The notes below the pieces were generated by a model. That model searched no databases. It saw nothing but the letters and a program-made list of their open reading frames with translations, and was not told where the DNA came from. This document shows positions 38,701 through 53,700 of a stretch of 64,000 bases of DNA, one piece after another (within the stretch, counting starts at the first letter, position 1; every line of letters starts with the position of its first letter). The DNA is from Archegozetes longisetosus (taxonomy: Eukaryota; Arthropoda; Arachnida; Sarcoptiformes; Trhypochthoniidae), in contig JAEMBT020000003.1 in NCBI GenBank assembly GCA_018873245.2, positions 6,095,843 through 6,159,842 of the forward strand, in the 5' to 3' direction. A program made the translations under genes and the position numbers.

Positions 38701-41700
38701 AATCGCTCTTTTAGGACAAGAGATTACAAAGTGGTGATCATATATTGCAAATAAATGATATTAACATGAGAGGAATGGGTTCAGACCAAGTGGCTCAAGT
38801 TCTCCGCCAAACTGGTGCTCACGTGCGACTGATAGTTGCTCGTCCTGTTGACCCAACTTCCGATTTGCAAGTCATACAAAGCAGTGCTCCAATAGTGCCA
38901 ACAAGAAGTCTCGCTGATCCCGAAGATGTCGAAAGACATCTGGCTCTAATGCAACAGGTATTAAGTTACGATTGAATGCTTTATTCGAATGTATAAATCA
39001 ATTTGACGATAAATTAGCAGCAAATGCAAGAAACAACTCGTGATTTGCCAACGACTCCAAACGTAACAATGCCTTTCACTAATGGTCATGAAACTAATGT
39101 TGCCGTCGCTTCCGTACCAATAGAACAGCAACAAATCGCTCAAATTGATTTTCATGTAAGTTTTTTAATGTGAATTTTTCATTTGTGCTTCTTATGCCGC
39201 AATTGAACTGTTCTAGCAAAGTATCACCTCATTACAATTATGTTCTCTCACTTAACAAAACAGATAACCATTTCAAATCACTTTTATTTATGACTTAATC
39301 TTTTCGTTAAAGTTTTTGATGAAACAGAAAAATTGATTCATTACGAAACTCTTAAGAAAGTAGCTTTCGTCTAAATAGAAAATTCTACTGCAGTAATACA
39401 TCGATATAATGAACGCATTAGTCTAGTCTAGACATTCGATTAGACTAATGGTGAAATTTTTACAATGAAACATCGTTGTAGTGAATCAATTATCTTTACT
39501 CAGCTATTCACAATATAGAGGCGATACTGTACTCACATTTGAATAGTACTCTCGTGATCAGATACAAAGCAATTTGAACAGTTCACATATGATTTGAATG
39601 GAAAATTATTCAAATTGATGACAATCAGCTCATATTATTCCGAGCTTATAGAAATCTTTTCATTTCACATCTTAAGATGACATGAAGCTTAGTAGCAATA
39701 GTTCGAGACATGATTCTCATTCTCAATAATATCTGATAAATTATAGTCTGAATTGTTCACTTGTCTCAAACACTCGTCAACATTTCTATCATTCGTGAAT
39801 AAAGTCATAATCTTATGCTTGCGCTTTAAAGTAAATCAATTCCAGTAATGATTTCTATATGTGAACAATTCTTTAATTGATGTCATTTTTCAACTAAACG
39901 TCTTATTTATGCATTGCGTTTGACGTTATTTACTATTGTTTTATAATTTATAGTGTGGTTTCGTCTTAAGCTATTTTCAAATAGAATAAATTATGTTATT
40001 AGTGAAAAATGAAAATATTAGAAAACTATAAAATGATCAAATTGCAACTCTGACCATTGTTTGCATCGATTACTTCTTTCGAGTAGAATGGCTTTCAAAC
40101 TGAAACTTGTCGAGTGAAAAAAAGATCAAAAATTTCGTAAGGAAGGATAGATCTCGATAAAAATACATCTAATATTTGTTTGTACATTGCAAATGGACTA
40201 AGAATTCGGAAAGATTTGCGCATCACTGCCTTTCATCCCTATATTATTCGTCTATTTATCTTGTTTGTCGCGATGAGATCGATTCTTCAGAATTATAGAT
40301 TTAGTGAAGAAAATGTTGTCACTAAAATCATATACCCTTTTGTGAGTTTGAAAATCGGATCAATTACTTATTTTGAAAAGGCATTCCTTATAGAGATAAA
40401 AGTCAATTGAGTTGCTAATATAATTTGCCAATTGAAAGCAACTCCTGATTCGCTCGCACAACTTATCCTCAGGTTATCTCTCATTTTTCACTCATTAATC
40501 AACTCTTAACTTGAAGATAGTTTAAGGCTTTTAGTCCAGATTTTAATTAAGCTAGTCTTATTATTTTCAATTAATGTGTAAAATCTACTTCAGAACATAA
40601 TTACAAATAATGAATAATAGCAGAAAATATCAAACTATTATTTAAATTGGGTTTCCAACTCCATGTACAATAATTGCAGAACATTAGTGTACTTGATAAA
40701 GATTTAGAGGCAAATACCCCATAGAGAAAGATTGTTTTGCTGAACTGTGCTTATCGCACTTGTTTACAGATGCATATAATGTGTCGGCTTTCTTCAAAGC
40801 TGCCTAACAGTCAGAGATTTTTGATTTTTCAGCTAGATTCGAGTCTTATTTTCATAATGATTCTGAGCGAAGCACACGCTCAAACTGTCTGAAAATTTGT
40901 TCCTTGTCAAGGCACATGCTACACTCACGAAAAGGATTGTTTTTTCTTTTATTTTTCTTTTAATAACTTATTTAACATTTCTTAATATAACTGAAAGCCT
41001 GCTCTCTCTCCCTCTCCATCTGTCCCCTTCTCTTTCTCTTGTGTTACATAATTTTGTAAATTAAGTTTTAACATAATTATATGAATTGAATTTTTACTTC
41101 AATGAATATGAATAAGGTTTGTATATGTTATAAGTTTAGTTATTGATTAACTAATTTGTGATGTTTAACATAGAAAGCAAAATCAAATACAAAATCTATT
41201 AAAGATAGAATTTGTATTATACTGTCAAAGTTCAAAATGAAAAGTCCTTTTATTAATGCAGTAGCAGAAATAATAAAAGCACAGTACATACCTTCATACA
41301 AATCAAATATATACCTCTCATACAACTAAAGTATATAGAGTATACTGTTTAGTAAAGCAAAATAGTGAAAAGTGAACTCTGCTGTCTATTATAGATAAAA
41401 AGCACTCTGTAAATAGTATTTGTACAATTTCAAACGAATCCTCTAGAATCTTCTATGTTATTAGGTTGTAATGTGAAAATTTAGATTCCTATATAAATTG
41501 CTGATCTTCTATTCTAGTCTATCGTTAAATCTTCTCTTTTCAACTCACTTTACCTAACATCACTTCTTTTAGTTGAAAATGTTTCAATCTTTCTTAAATT
41601 CTATTAATGATTATATTCAATATAATTATAATTTTCAGTTTATTTTTAACCTTATTTATATTATAATCTTCTAATTTATTATTTTTGGAGAATGTCTTCA

Positions 41701-44700
41701 AAAACAAAACAAAAAATGTTCAATGCTTTAGTTCAAAAGTTTGCTCGATTAATATTCATCATGAAATATATAAATAGAAGCGATACTAGAAAAAAATGCT
41801 TCAACTAATTGGCTCCAATACTTCAGCTTTTGAGATCTTGAATGAATAATTTTGTTTATTTAGAGATCAGTGAATAAGCTTAGAGTTGAAGACAAAGTCG
41901 TTTATACTGTACTTGAAAAGATATAATTCAAGTTCTATAGATTTAGGAATATCTTTCGACTATTCCTAACCAACTTTTCATTTGCCACCAGCTCATCCAA
42001 ATCCAGATATTTGACGATTCATCGAAGGCTTTTGAGTTGAATAAATAAATAAGTAGAGAATAGAGTAGTAGTTATTTTTTGTTTGACAATAGATTCATTT
42101 GCGCACTAAATAGGGGACTTGCGCTGCGTTTGCGTGTGTTTTGTTTCATCCTTTGCCAAGCATTTCCACTTTGTTATACCTTTTGAAAGATCCGACACGT
42201 TAGACATTTTTAAGTCACGTTTTATTCTATATTCTCTCAGTTCTGATCTCATTCTCTTCCAAATGTTATCATCACCATTGATAGGGTTTTTGGCCCAATT
42301 CGTAATCTAGTTTTTCAAATAGTAATAGTTGCAAATCGTTCTGCAGATGATTATTAGATTGAATTGTTGTTGTATGCATAGAAAAGAATCATGAGTTTGA
42401 AGAGCCAGTTGTGCGCCCGTGTATTTAACTTGGATTCTGGTTATTATTCAATAGCAATATTCATTTCTCAGCTGATTGATTATTCTTAATGTTGAATTAT
42501 GAAAATGGATTATCAGTAGTTAAAATTACCAAATATATTTTTGAACATATCCTTAGTTATAGCGGTTTGTATTTTGTTTTAGAAATAAAGTAAATATTTT
42601 TCTGTGATGCAGATAAATTATCTTTGATTTGTTTATATAATGTGAGTTACCCTTAAAAGAACGCCATATTGTGCTATAGAATACTTTTATATAGATTTAA
42701 ATAAATATCGCCAAAAGCTTCAGACATAAAACAACCCAACCGTAGACTCGATTTGTATAGTTTTTGCCAATTCATTGTTTGAGATGTCATATAATCCTAT
42801 TTGTCGACTGACTTGTTGGATGAACTTTTTGTGCTCGAATCAGTTGGTTAAATATTGCCTAACATTATAACGATTAGTCGGTCGAGACACATGACCAACC
42901 CTTTCGATAGTTGATTTTAATTAATTTGTCATAATTAAGATTTGGCGCTAACTCTAGACTTGAGTAAGTAACTTGTGTGGCGATCTGCACTTTGTGTGAC
43001 AAGTGCTCCCATAATCATACTTTCTTGCAATGTCAATCTATACCTCTATACACAACCTTTCACTTTAAGCAACTATTATTTTAAAATTTCAAAAATCCAT
43101 TATAACACCAATCAATCGTTCTGCGTTCAGAGCCCTCCATCAGCACTTCAAACACCGACACAATCAGGAGTAGAAGTAACCGTAAATGCTGTCAAACCAC
43201 AGTTCCTGCGGCTGTTAAACAAAAAGTTCAGCTGGAAATAAGCTCTCACAATATAACAGCGCCCAACACAATTGTCGAGCAATTGCCTGAAATGGAGACT
43301 TTTGAAGTAGAGTTAGTAAAAGACCAACAGGGACTCGGGATTACTATCGCCGGATACGTCTGCGAAAGAGGTAATTCATTTACTATCCAAACAAGTCAAC
43401 TCTCAGTTTTTAGCTATCTTTCTCGACTTCTGTCTATTCATCACTTTTCCTTTCGATCCTTTTTATTCACTCTTACACTTACTACTAGATCCACTTTACT
43501 CTATTCTTCGCTATTCTTATGGAACATTTATTCTATCATCTAATTACTGAACTGATTTTTTTCTGTCTTGTCTTCTTCTAATTACTTTCAATTAATTAAA
43601 TAAAACAAACTTTCATTTCTTTTAACATGGTATGCATTTTAAGGTTTTTTTAACTTTTAATCAATGTTTTGCTCCTACGTTTCCGTTATAATTAGAAATT
43701 TATTGATTTATGCTTTGCAAAAATAATTAAGAATATTCTCGTGAAAAGTAATTTCTTATGAAAATGAATAAAATAATTGGTTTCGTATTTTTAAAGTTTC
43801 TCAGTGCTTAATTTAAATTCATGTATTATTACTTATGTATATTTTTACTCAATTTATTCATGTTAATATTTTTTTTATAGAAGAAATTTCAGGAATTTTT
43901 ATAAAAAGTATAGCTCAGGGAAGTGTGGCTGATCTCTCTAAACAAATTTGCATTAATGACCAGATTATTGAGGTTAGCATAAACTTAAACTTAAAATATT
44001 GAGCGTTCAGTTAGATCTGAAAGTTGTATTATTAAAAGGTTGATGGACGCTCATTGTATGGTTACACGAATCATCAGGCGGTTGAGGTTCTTAGAAATAC
44101 TGGCAAAATAGTCAAATTACGCCTAGCCCGATATTTGCGTGGTTCTAAGTACGAACAGCTCCAACAAGCTATTGCTAATCCTGATCTTCCTGTCCCTTAT
44201 TATCCTCAATCGACTCCTGGCGCAACTGTCATTCAAATACTTGATCAGTCCACTGATCAAAACCTCACAACTCAGCCGTTCGCTAAATCGATCAGTGAAA
44301 TATCAATCAAAGATATTACTGAACTTAATGGCCAACCATCTGACGATCCGATAAAGAAATGGGAGAATATAATGGGTCCTAATTACGAGATTGTCGTAAG
44401 CATCGAAACAGATGTTAAACTGTAGAATATTGGAGTCAATTATTTACGGTTTTATTTAATATGACTCATAGGTGGCTAATATAGTCAAATTTCGAGAAGG
44501 TGGAGGACTAGGAATCAGCTTAGAGGGAACTGTTGATGTGGAGAATGGCAATGAAGTTCGACCACATCATTATATTCGTTCGATATTACCTGATGGACCA
44601 GTTGGGGTCAATGCAATTCTCAAAAGTGGTGACGAACTTCTGGAGGTATACTTGCAATCAATTTATTTGAGTTGTTTTACATGAATTAGATAATCGACTG

Positions 44701-47700
44701 AGTTTAGTGTTGTCATATTTAAATTTAACTCTGGTTTGATTGTCAAAATGATTCTAAACAAGTGTGAATGTAAAAATTGTTTTTAAGGTGAACGGAAAAC
44801 AACTTCATGGTTTGAGTCATGCAGATGTAGTGCCATTGCTAAGAGATCTTTCGATGGAAGTGCAAATGGTTTGCGCTCGACCTAAAAATAATGATTACGC
44901 AAATCGTGATATTTTAGCCAACTTCGATGCCATTTCTAATGAAAATAATAGCCCAACGGGAAGAACAGGACTAGATTCATATCCAGCTTACGGTAGTCTC
45001 AATTCAATAGTGCCCTCAATCGATAGACTAGTCAAAGCCAAATCAGATGGATCTTTGGCCATTAGTACTCCAGCTCCGTCTTCAGCAACATCTGATCTAT
45101 CAAAAATCAAGTCACGTTCGTTGGAACCATTAACAGGTTTAGCTATGTGGAACAGTGAACCACAAATAATTGAATTAATTAAAGGCGACAGAGGTCTAGG
45201 GTTTAGTATTTTGGATTATCAGGTAAGTCGAATCTATTATGCACTTAACTCATTTTCAATAAAATCTGTGCTAACGATTAATTTGTTTGCTTTGTTTGAC
45301 GACTACTAAGGATCCGATGAATCCAAGCGAAACAGTAATAGTAATCCGGAGTCTAGTGCCTGGCGGTGTTGCGCAACAAGACGGGAGATTAATCCCTGGC
45401 GATAGACTGTTGTTCGTTAACGATACAGTACTAGAGAATGCGACTCTGGACATGGCAGTGCAAGCATTGAAAGGGGCCCCTAAAGGAGTAGTAGTTGTTG
45501 GAGTAGCGAAGCCCCTTCCTCTTCCTTTGCCAGAAACCAGCATTCAATCGACACCGATTGATAGTCAGGTGAGTGACACTAACTTTGTCACTCATGCTCA
45601 GGCAAGTTCATTGTATAGGGAACGGGGCTTAGCTACAAATTTGATTGAGGCGACCACTTCTTCAAACACTCTTCTCTCTCTCTATAAGTCTGAAAGCTTC
45701 TAAATTATATTTTGATAGTGTATCGGCACAAGTGTTGAAACTCAATTCGCATTTATCAGTATTACTATTATTTACTAATCAACTCCTTCTCCCCTCTTCC
45801 CTCTTCCCCTCCCTTTGTCTCTCTTCATTTTATCATGCGTTTCAAGTATGCAATACATTCCATCTAACTCTTTGATATGTTGTCACAATTTTCATCTTTA
45901 GTCTAATCAGAATTAATGAAATTTTGTAAAATAGAACAAATTTCGATCAAAAGCAATACAAATGTAATTGTAATACAAAAACGTTTGATTTTGTGGCCAC
46001 AAATACATTAAAGTATAAAAATTTTTGCATAAAAACATGTAAAAAGTATGACACGATTTACACAAATTACATATAATGATTGGTACATAAAGACAATCGA
46101 TTGTTACAGATAGTAAACGTTAATTTAATCCTGAAATCAATGTTCATAAATATAGATTGTTGATAGTTATGCTCTGTTGTAAGTGTTCAGTCCTAGAACT
46201 TAATCTTCAGTAGGTTTAGATCTTGTTTTTAATCACTATTTCTGATCTGATCTATGGCTTGCCTTTGCAACGATATTTGCAAATTATAATAAATAGATTT
46301 CAAATTTAAATTAAGTATTCACTTATTTTATTCGAATAAATAAATACAAATCCGTAATTAAAACTTTTGCAGCTTGTTTCAATTGACGATTTCAAGAGTT
46401 CAATAGGAGTGACAGCGGACCCAAAAACCACCGAAAAGTCTGATATTTTAGATAAGAAATCAATTAACTCAAGTGAACAGTCGCTCCCAATATTTCAGGA
46501 GGATTCAAAGGTAGAATTATTTGCATTGATTTTGACAAGTTTTGCTTTATATTGGCTCAAACAAAAAGATTCTGACAATAATTGTTATCAATAATGTAGT
46601 GTTCAATAAACCAAGTGACTCGTCAAGAATCCATAAATTCGGTTAATTCAGTAGAATCTCAGTTGTCGTCGAGCGCTGGATCGATACCAGACCAATATAT
46701 GCCTAGTGTGCCAATAGAGCGCTATAATATGTCAATAGCTTCATCTCCATCCCCGAGTGCCAGTAATCTAGTATTTAGTGAGTCTCGCAGCTCAACGCCA
46801 CTCGATTACAGTTCTTCGCGGTCTCCCAGTCCTTCGTACCATAATGTGATGGCTATTCCATTGCCGACTGCACTCGAACGGACTATAAAAATTAAAAAAG
46901 GAAATGATCCCTTAGGTACGATCATGTTTGACAAATAAATATTGTTTCAATTGATCCTATGATCTGATATTAATGCGCAGGATTAACATTGGAATTGGCC
47001 GATAGAGGTATAAATGGCATGATTGTTAAGAATCTGTCTAAAAGCGGTGCTATCTTTCGTGATGCAAGAATTTCTGTCGGAGACTTTATTGTCTCAATTA
47101 ATAACGAAACTTTAAGAAACATTACTAATTCCAAAGCCAGAGCTATTCTAAGAAGAGCTCAATTGATAGGCAATGATATCACGTATGATTTGCTTATTAT
47201 TCCAGATTCGTTTCAATTACTACGGTTTGATTTGTGTTTCAATTTCAGTTTCAAATACATCCCTGCGAGTGATGCCGATGTACACAAACAATCAACTTTA
47301 TTAGCTATGCAACAGCACAGTCATACACCTCCACCTGAAAGAGCCTCACCTTCATTGCTACCACTATTGCGTCGTACACCATCTCCGAGGTCAGTCTCAT
47401 TTACTCTTATATTCATTTCTTATTTTTCGTTTACTACTATTTCATCACTTCTTCTCATTGATTCATTCGAGCGTTTAGTGTGTAGATTGTCAAATGAATC
47501 TATAATTTTCTTCTCGTTTTTTCATATACTCGACTTATAACTGCATTATTGAGAGCAAGACTTCTATCATTGCTGTTTGGTTAATAAAATGTTTTTTAAA
47601 TTGCATTTTCTCTAAATTATTACTATCGGAGTCAGTGAATCAGTAGATAAATGCCAACGTTTTCACAATTTTTTTCTAATTTTCATAATCTAGAAATTGC

Positions 47701-50700
47701 CATCAGATGAAAACATATTTTGCATTTTTCGCCAATTTTTTATTAAAAATTCTTGAGCTTTTCATTAGATTGCTGATGACTTTGCCAAAGTAAATTGAAA
47801 TATTTGAGTCATTTTGTAAAATGATATTTCAATTTCAGTCTATGCACGAGACTGATGAATGATTTGAAATTTAGGCTTTTCTTAGTTTATTCGGCACTCA
47901 TTTCTTAGGATTTTGCTAGTCTTTCACATTTAATTTTATCTCTAAACGTATAAAATTGAGTGCGAGTATGAAATATTTCAAATGATTGCAAAACAGTGTC
48001 AGCAAAGTTTGCTTAACCAGAATCATATTTTTGTTTGAAATGGAAAGAATTGAAAACTTAGTTGTTTAGTTATTTTACTGCAAACCATATTGAATTTAAT
48101 CTTTCGTAATTGACTTGTGTGTGCTGCGTCACAAACTTCATTTAAACAATACGATAGCTTTTTTAGTTTTTCACTTCACTTCTGTTTTTTGTTTTGTCAC
48201 TGTTTTACTGCTAGAATGCTAAAGGTTTCTCATTTCAAATATTACTCTTCTAAATGACCCAAATTTATGCAATGCTTTTATTACAAGTGATTGAAAGCTG
48301 AAAATGAAGCAATAGGGAATCTTTTGAAATTTATTTAAATTAATAACTTGTCTTTCATATTATGCGATATATAGTGGATTAGGATGTCAACTCAAGTGCA
48401 TCTACTATCAAATTAGAGGCTCGAAACTCTTCTAATCAAACAATAAATACTAATTAAGATGTTTTATGTAATGTGGGCTCTCATTCAATAAGCAGACATC
48501 AATAAAATATATCTGACTATGATTTTATCGCACGATGTATTGTAGTGTTTTTTAATTGAACGCATGTTTTCAAATAATTATAAGCTTGACTGGAGCAGCA
48601 ATACTCTGATAAGTGAAGTGAAAATAGAAAGTGGCTCTATATTAAATTGGGCGAGTCACCTACTTTTCCTCAACATCCTTTCTAATTGAATACCGTACAC
48701 TCGCTAACTCAGTAATCACACATAGCAACAACTAATACCCCTTCCTACGTCTACCTCCTCTGATGCGCATCAGCTTTTTGCTAAATTTGATTTCTAGTTA
48801 GCTTTAGTTACTATATCGAATATTATATAAGTTTATTAATATCCGAAGACATTATCACTTGATAGATAGAAAGCATGCCATCGTAACGCATCACTTCTGG
48901 TTTCTATCGCTGAATATGAAGTTTTTGAGGTTACGCACAAGAGTCTCTAATTTTGATTATCAAATGAATTCTGAAAAGTTAGAGCACATTAATTTGTTTT
49001 TCGGAAGAAGATCAGAAACAAATATTCGTAAGAGTCAATTAAATAAGAACATTAGCACAAGTTTGTAACTGATTTAGTATGAAAACTTTAAACATAAATA
49101 ATAATATGCATTAGATTGCTATACAATCATTAATAAAGCAATAAAAATCTAATTAAATTCAATTTGGCTCGACTAACAACCTGCTAACAGATAATTAATT
49201 CAAGTTGTAATCAACTTATTTCTTGAAAACGACGTCTTCTTGCCATTAATTCTTACCATTGTTTATGAGGCTATTCAGCATCAACAATAATTCTCTAATT
49301 AAGGGCTAATGGTTCTCAATTAAAATTAAAAATTCGAGTGTAAACACGCGTAAAAATAGCTCTAAATAATGATGTTACTTCTGAGATATAGGTGCCAACC
49401 ATTAACCGTTGCGAACAATCAATTCACGCAATTCTAGACTTACAGCTAAAACACGCAAAAGAATTGATTTGAAGTATTTTGCTCAGCAGTTTATGAAATA
49501 TGATTGTAGAGAAAAGTTTCAATAATGAGAAGATTTGATTTGTGTTGTAAGCTCAATTGACTTATCAATTCTGAAAATGATTAAATGGGTGAACTTAAGC
49601 GAAAAGTTATAGCAATTATAAAAACAGCGATCAAGCATTTGCATACAATGTTTAAATGTAGGCAATATCCCAATGGAATCCCGTATTATTGTCATTATTG
49701 TGATTTGCTTGTGTAAACACGAGTACTGAAAAAGTACATTAAGCTGGAGTTTGAAAAGAATCAACCAACTGAAAATCAGTTTACTGATTCTATAGAGTAG
49801 AGTAAAGGCATTTTCTAAATTTATTAATAAGTTTTCTAAATGAACCAAACTAATTAGTTATTGTATTTTCTGGATTTATTTTAGAAACTCAAATATTAGA
49901 CAATATATTGTTGTCCAATAAGAGTATTTTGAGCTTAATTTGTTGGGGATTGAGTTATATTGAAATGAGTTTAGGGAGTTTTTTATTCGAAAGATTAAAT
50001 CATGAATTATTCAAACCTGACTGCTTGTTTGGCTCAAAGTGATTGGTTCTAATTTTAAGAAATTCAATATTATTATTTATTTATCGTATCAAATATATGC
50101 TTATCTTAGAATTGAATCTAAAAACTAGAATAAAACTCATATGCTATTCATCCAATGCATAGCAATTGCTTCATTTAACAGCTTTCTATTTCTCAACTCT
50201 ATTCATATGTATTATTCATTACAGAAAATCAGTCTATACTATAGAATAGTATCATTTTATTGATGTTGTTTTGAAGAATAACTATTACTTTTGAAAAATA
50301 ACTGTTACTTTGTTTTTAAATTGAACGCATTCATAGGATTTTTCCTACTTATTATCGGTATGACTAATCAGTTACTGTAGTGTTGATTAGAAACTAAACT
50401 TATATAACGTAAAATATTGAAAAAATTCACTTTTGTCACAACAGTTCGCCTTATTTTGCTTCAAAACAAACTGACAGCGATAGCGAGGCAGAAATATCTT
50501 GTGGCGATCCGTCGGCAATATCTTCCCCGTCTTCATTGACAGCCACAACTCCACCACTAGCTGACCCAATCGCACAATTCACAAATACCATAATCACAGG
50601 TTCATCAAGGAGTCAAAGAAGAAGTCCACCATTAATTTTGCCAAAATTTTCATCGAATGCACAAGGAATCACATTGGAGTCACCTTCCAATGAACTTCTG

Positions 50701-53700
50701 GAAAGGGATTTACAAAATCTTACTTCTGGAGCGAATGTAAATATAATCAAAGATAATCGCATAGAATCGAAGTCATCAGAGGAATCAAAGCCATTATCAT
50801 CAGAGTCGAAGCCAATAGATTCGACATGTTCGTTGTCACATGTCGACTCACCTCAAGGTTCATCATTTATTTAAGTTTTCACTTGTTGTAGTTTTAACTT
50901 CTTGTATAGGAGTAATGATAATAAGTTGGAATAAATGAAAATTATTCACAATAGAGTTTGGCATTACTTGTACTAATAAAAAGTAACATAACTGAGATAT
51001 GTTGGCATTTCTATATAATTTCGAGCTATACTGTACTGTCCTTAATGAATGTGAATCTAATTAAAACGATTTGTTGAGATTTATATTTCGAAATGTTTAG
51101 CGATTAATAATTTTGCGTTTAGCTTCTCCTAGAAAATCCAAAGTGCCTCAAAACTCAATGGACCAAAATTTGAATGCTTCACCAGCAAACAGCTCCTCCA
51201 GTAGTGATAATACAAACAATGCCAGCTGTTCCTCAACTCTTACCCGACAATGGGGTGAAGAGCGGGTCGTGCAATTGTTTAGAGAAGAAAACAAAGGTTT
51301 GGGCATAAGTATTGTTGGTGGAAAAGTAGACCTCTTCAACATATCTACTGCTAATACCATATCTGGTATTTTCATCAAAAATATTCTCTCCGATAGTCCT
51401 GCTGGACGTGACGGCACTCTCAAGAGTGGTGACCGTCTACTCGAAGTCGACGGTGTAGACCTTCGCGATGCAACACATGATCGGGCTGTAGAAGCCATTA
51501 AAAATGCTAAGAATCCAGTCAAATTCCTAGTTCAAAGCCTATTGCCATTTGTAAGTGTTTCAACTTTTCAACCCAATTGTCACACTTTTGGTAACAATTT
51601 TGTTTTGTTTTCATTCAGAGCAAAGACTATAGCGCTTCAAATACTAACTTAACTTCTGATCATTTGATGAGTCAAACGGAAAATTCGATCACATCAAGTG
51701 CTACATTAGCAGCTGTTGAATCTGTTGCTGACGAAGAAGACACTAGTAGTGAAAAGATATCCCCGTGTCAGATGAATCGAGTTCTCTTCAAATAAGTGCT
51801 CCGGTTGAGTTCTCAGAAACTGATCAGAAAGATGTTAGTGATCACAAAGACATCAAACTTCCACTGATTCTCAATCAAAGCAGTCAATTGCGTTTAGCAA
51901 AACAAGAATTCGTTGCAAATAGTTTGAAACCCTTTCTTCAAAAAGAATCTACTGAAGAAGTCACTGAGTCTGAATCTGATTTCAATGAAGATTTGACCGG
52001 AAAAGTTCCAACTGCCAAAGGAGTTCAGGTATTTAAAGATTTGTGTACTTTCTCTTAAGTGGTTTTTGGTTCAAAATCAATTCGAAATTGTGTCAACATC
52101 TTGTGAATGGCTTCACTATATCTTGGTTATCATTATGATATTTTTTTTATAGATTGATAGGGCGAGTGCTGGAAATATCAAATTAACTGCTAGTGAAAAG
52201 GCTGATAGCAATGAAGATGATCTAATAGAAGACGAATTTGGATACTCTACAAGTAATTATTAGATTTGTTAGAAAAATATTTTCAAATATATAGTTAACT
52301 TACACAAGAGTAAGAAGAATAATACAATATAACATGAATTTAGATTAATTAAATTATATGGACTTATACTAGAAGCAATATAAAAAATTAGTAATATTGG
52401 ATGCTTGGTAAAAAAAGCTGAAAAGAATGATAATTAGGCAGGTGTTGGATTTGCGATTCTGTAACTATATTAGAGTTAGTACTTTATGCTATATAGATAG
52501 GGCTTGATTTGACAAAATCGATATTTCTATTGCAACGCTCACACAATTGCTGCGTCCAAACCCGAAAAGGGAACTTTTCAAGCTTTGGCTATACGATGAA
52601 TTGCTCGATCAATATTAGCCGCCTTTTGACGTGAAGTATCGGATTCTATGTTTGCTATGCTTTTACTCGAATGCAGAATGAATTATGCGCTTAAATAAAA
52701 TGATAAAATTGGAGTCAATATTTATAGGAAAAGATTGAATGTGTAACGAAAATAAGCTGTAGTTGATAGCGATGTAACTGTTTATCAATTATGTAAACGG
52801 CAAAAGCAGGTGCTATTTCATGGCCAATCTTGGTCTCAATTAAGCCTCACATTAGATCTATTCTCGACTCGAGATTGTGATATTTTAACAACACAACTTC
52901 TCATCCTTTTATGGATCCTTTGAAACTTTGATTTAATAGTTTTGCTTCTTTACGTCCGATTATTCGCCATATTATTAATGTCTGCAATAATATCCAGCTC
53001 TTCATTTATAGCTGATGAAAATCCTGTCGGTATGATTATTATTATGATGATTGTACGCCTTTGAGGAGAGCGACCATTGTCTTAAGGATATATCATGTTT
53101 ATTATCATCTCTTATTTGACTCTGATTATCGTTTATAATAAGTGCTATTTTACTATATTTCACTATAGAAAAACTACAGAAGAAATATGGGGACTTAAAT
53201 GGATACGCATTTCTGGTTGATTTACATAAAGGATCAACGGGTCTTGGCATTAGTTTGGCTGGTAATAGAGATAGAACCAAAATGAGTGTTTTTGTATGTG
53301 GAATGCATCCTAAGGGTAGCGCTTATAAAGACGGCAGAATACAAATTGGAGATGAAATTCTTGAGGTCAGCTACAACTCATTTGGTTCTAGTTGATCGAT
53401 CGAGTCGATTTTAATTGTTGTTTTAAAATAGGTCAATGGTATTGTAGTGCATGGACGTTGTCATTTGAATGCTTCAGCAATTATTAAGAGTTTGACTGGA
53501 CCTGTTTATAAGATAATTGTTCTTAGGTATGGAATCTTCTATATGTGGAACAATGAGCAAAACTTCAACTATTTTATTGATGTTAATTTACTTAAAACAG
53601 GAGAGATGGTGCCTTGGATGAGATGGCTGTAAAGCCACTTACACAATTTCCCGTCCATTTAGAAGAGGATTATCTCGAAGAAAAATATAGCAAATACAAA

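Noticed and set aside
38421-38702. 93-codon - strand frame under PDZ2
   Set aside because: Mirror of a strongly conserved + strand PDZ exon.
40997-41041. Pyrimidine-rich tract (also 45781-45830) as a possible simple repeat or extra acceptor
   Set aside because: No regular unit, and no phase-compatible exon follows either tract.
51148-51522. 124-codon - strand frame under PDZ7
   Set aside because: Shadow of the + strand PDZ7 exon, which carries GLGISIVGG and [10 protein letters not shown].
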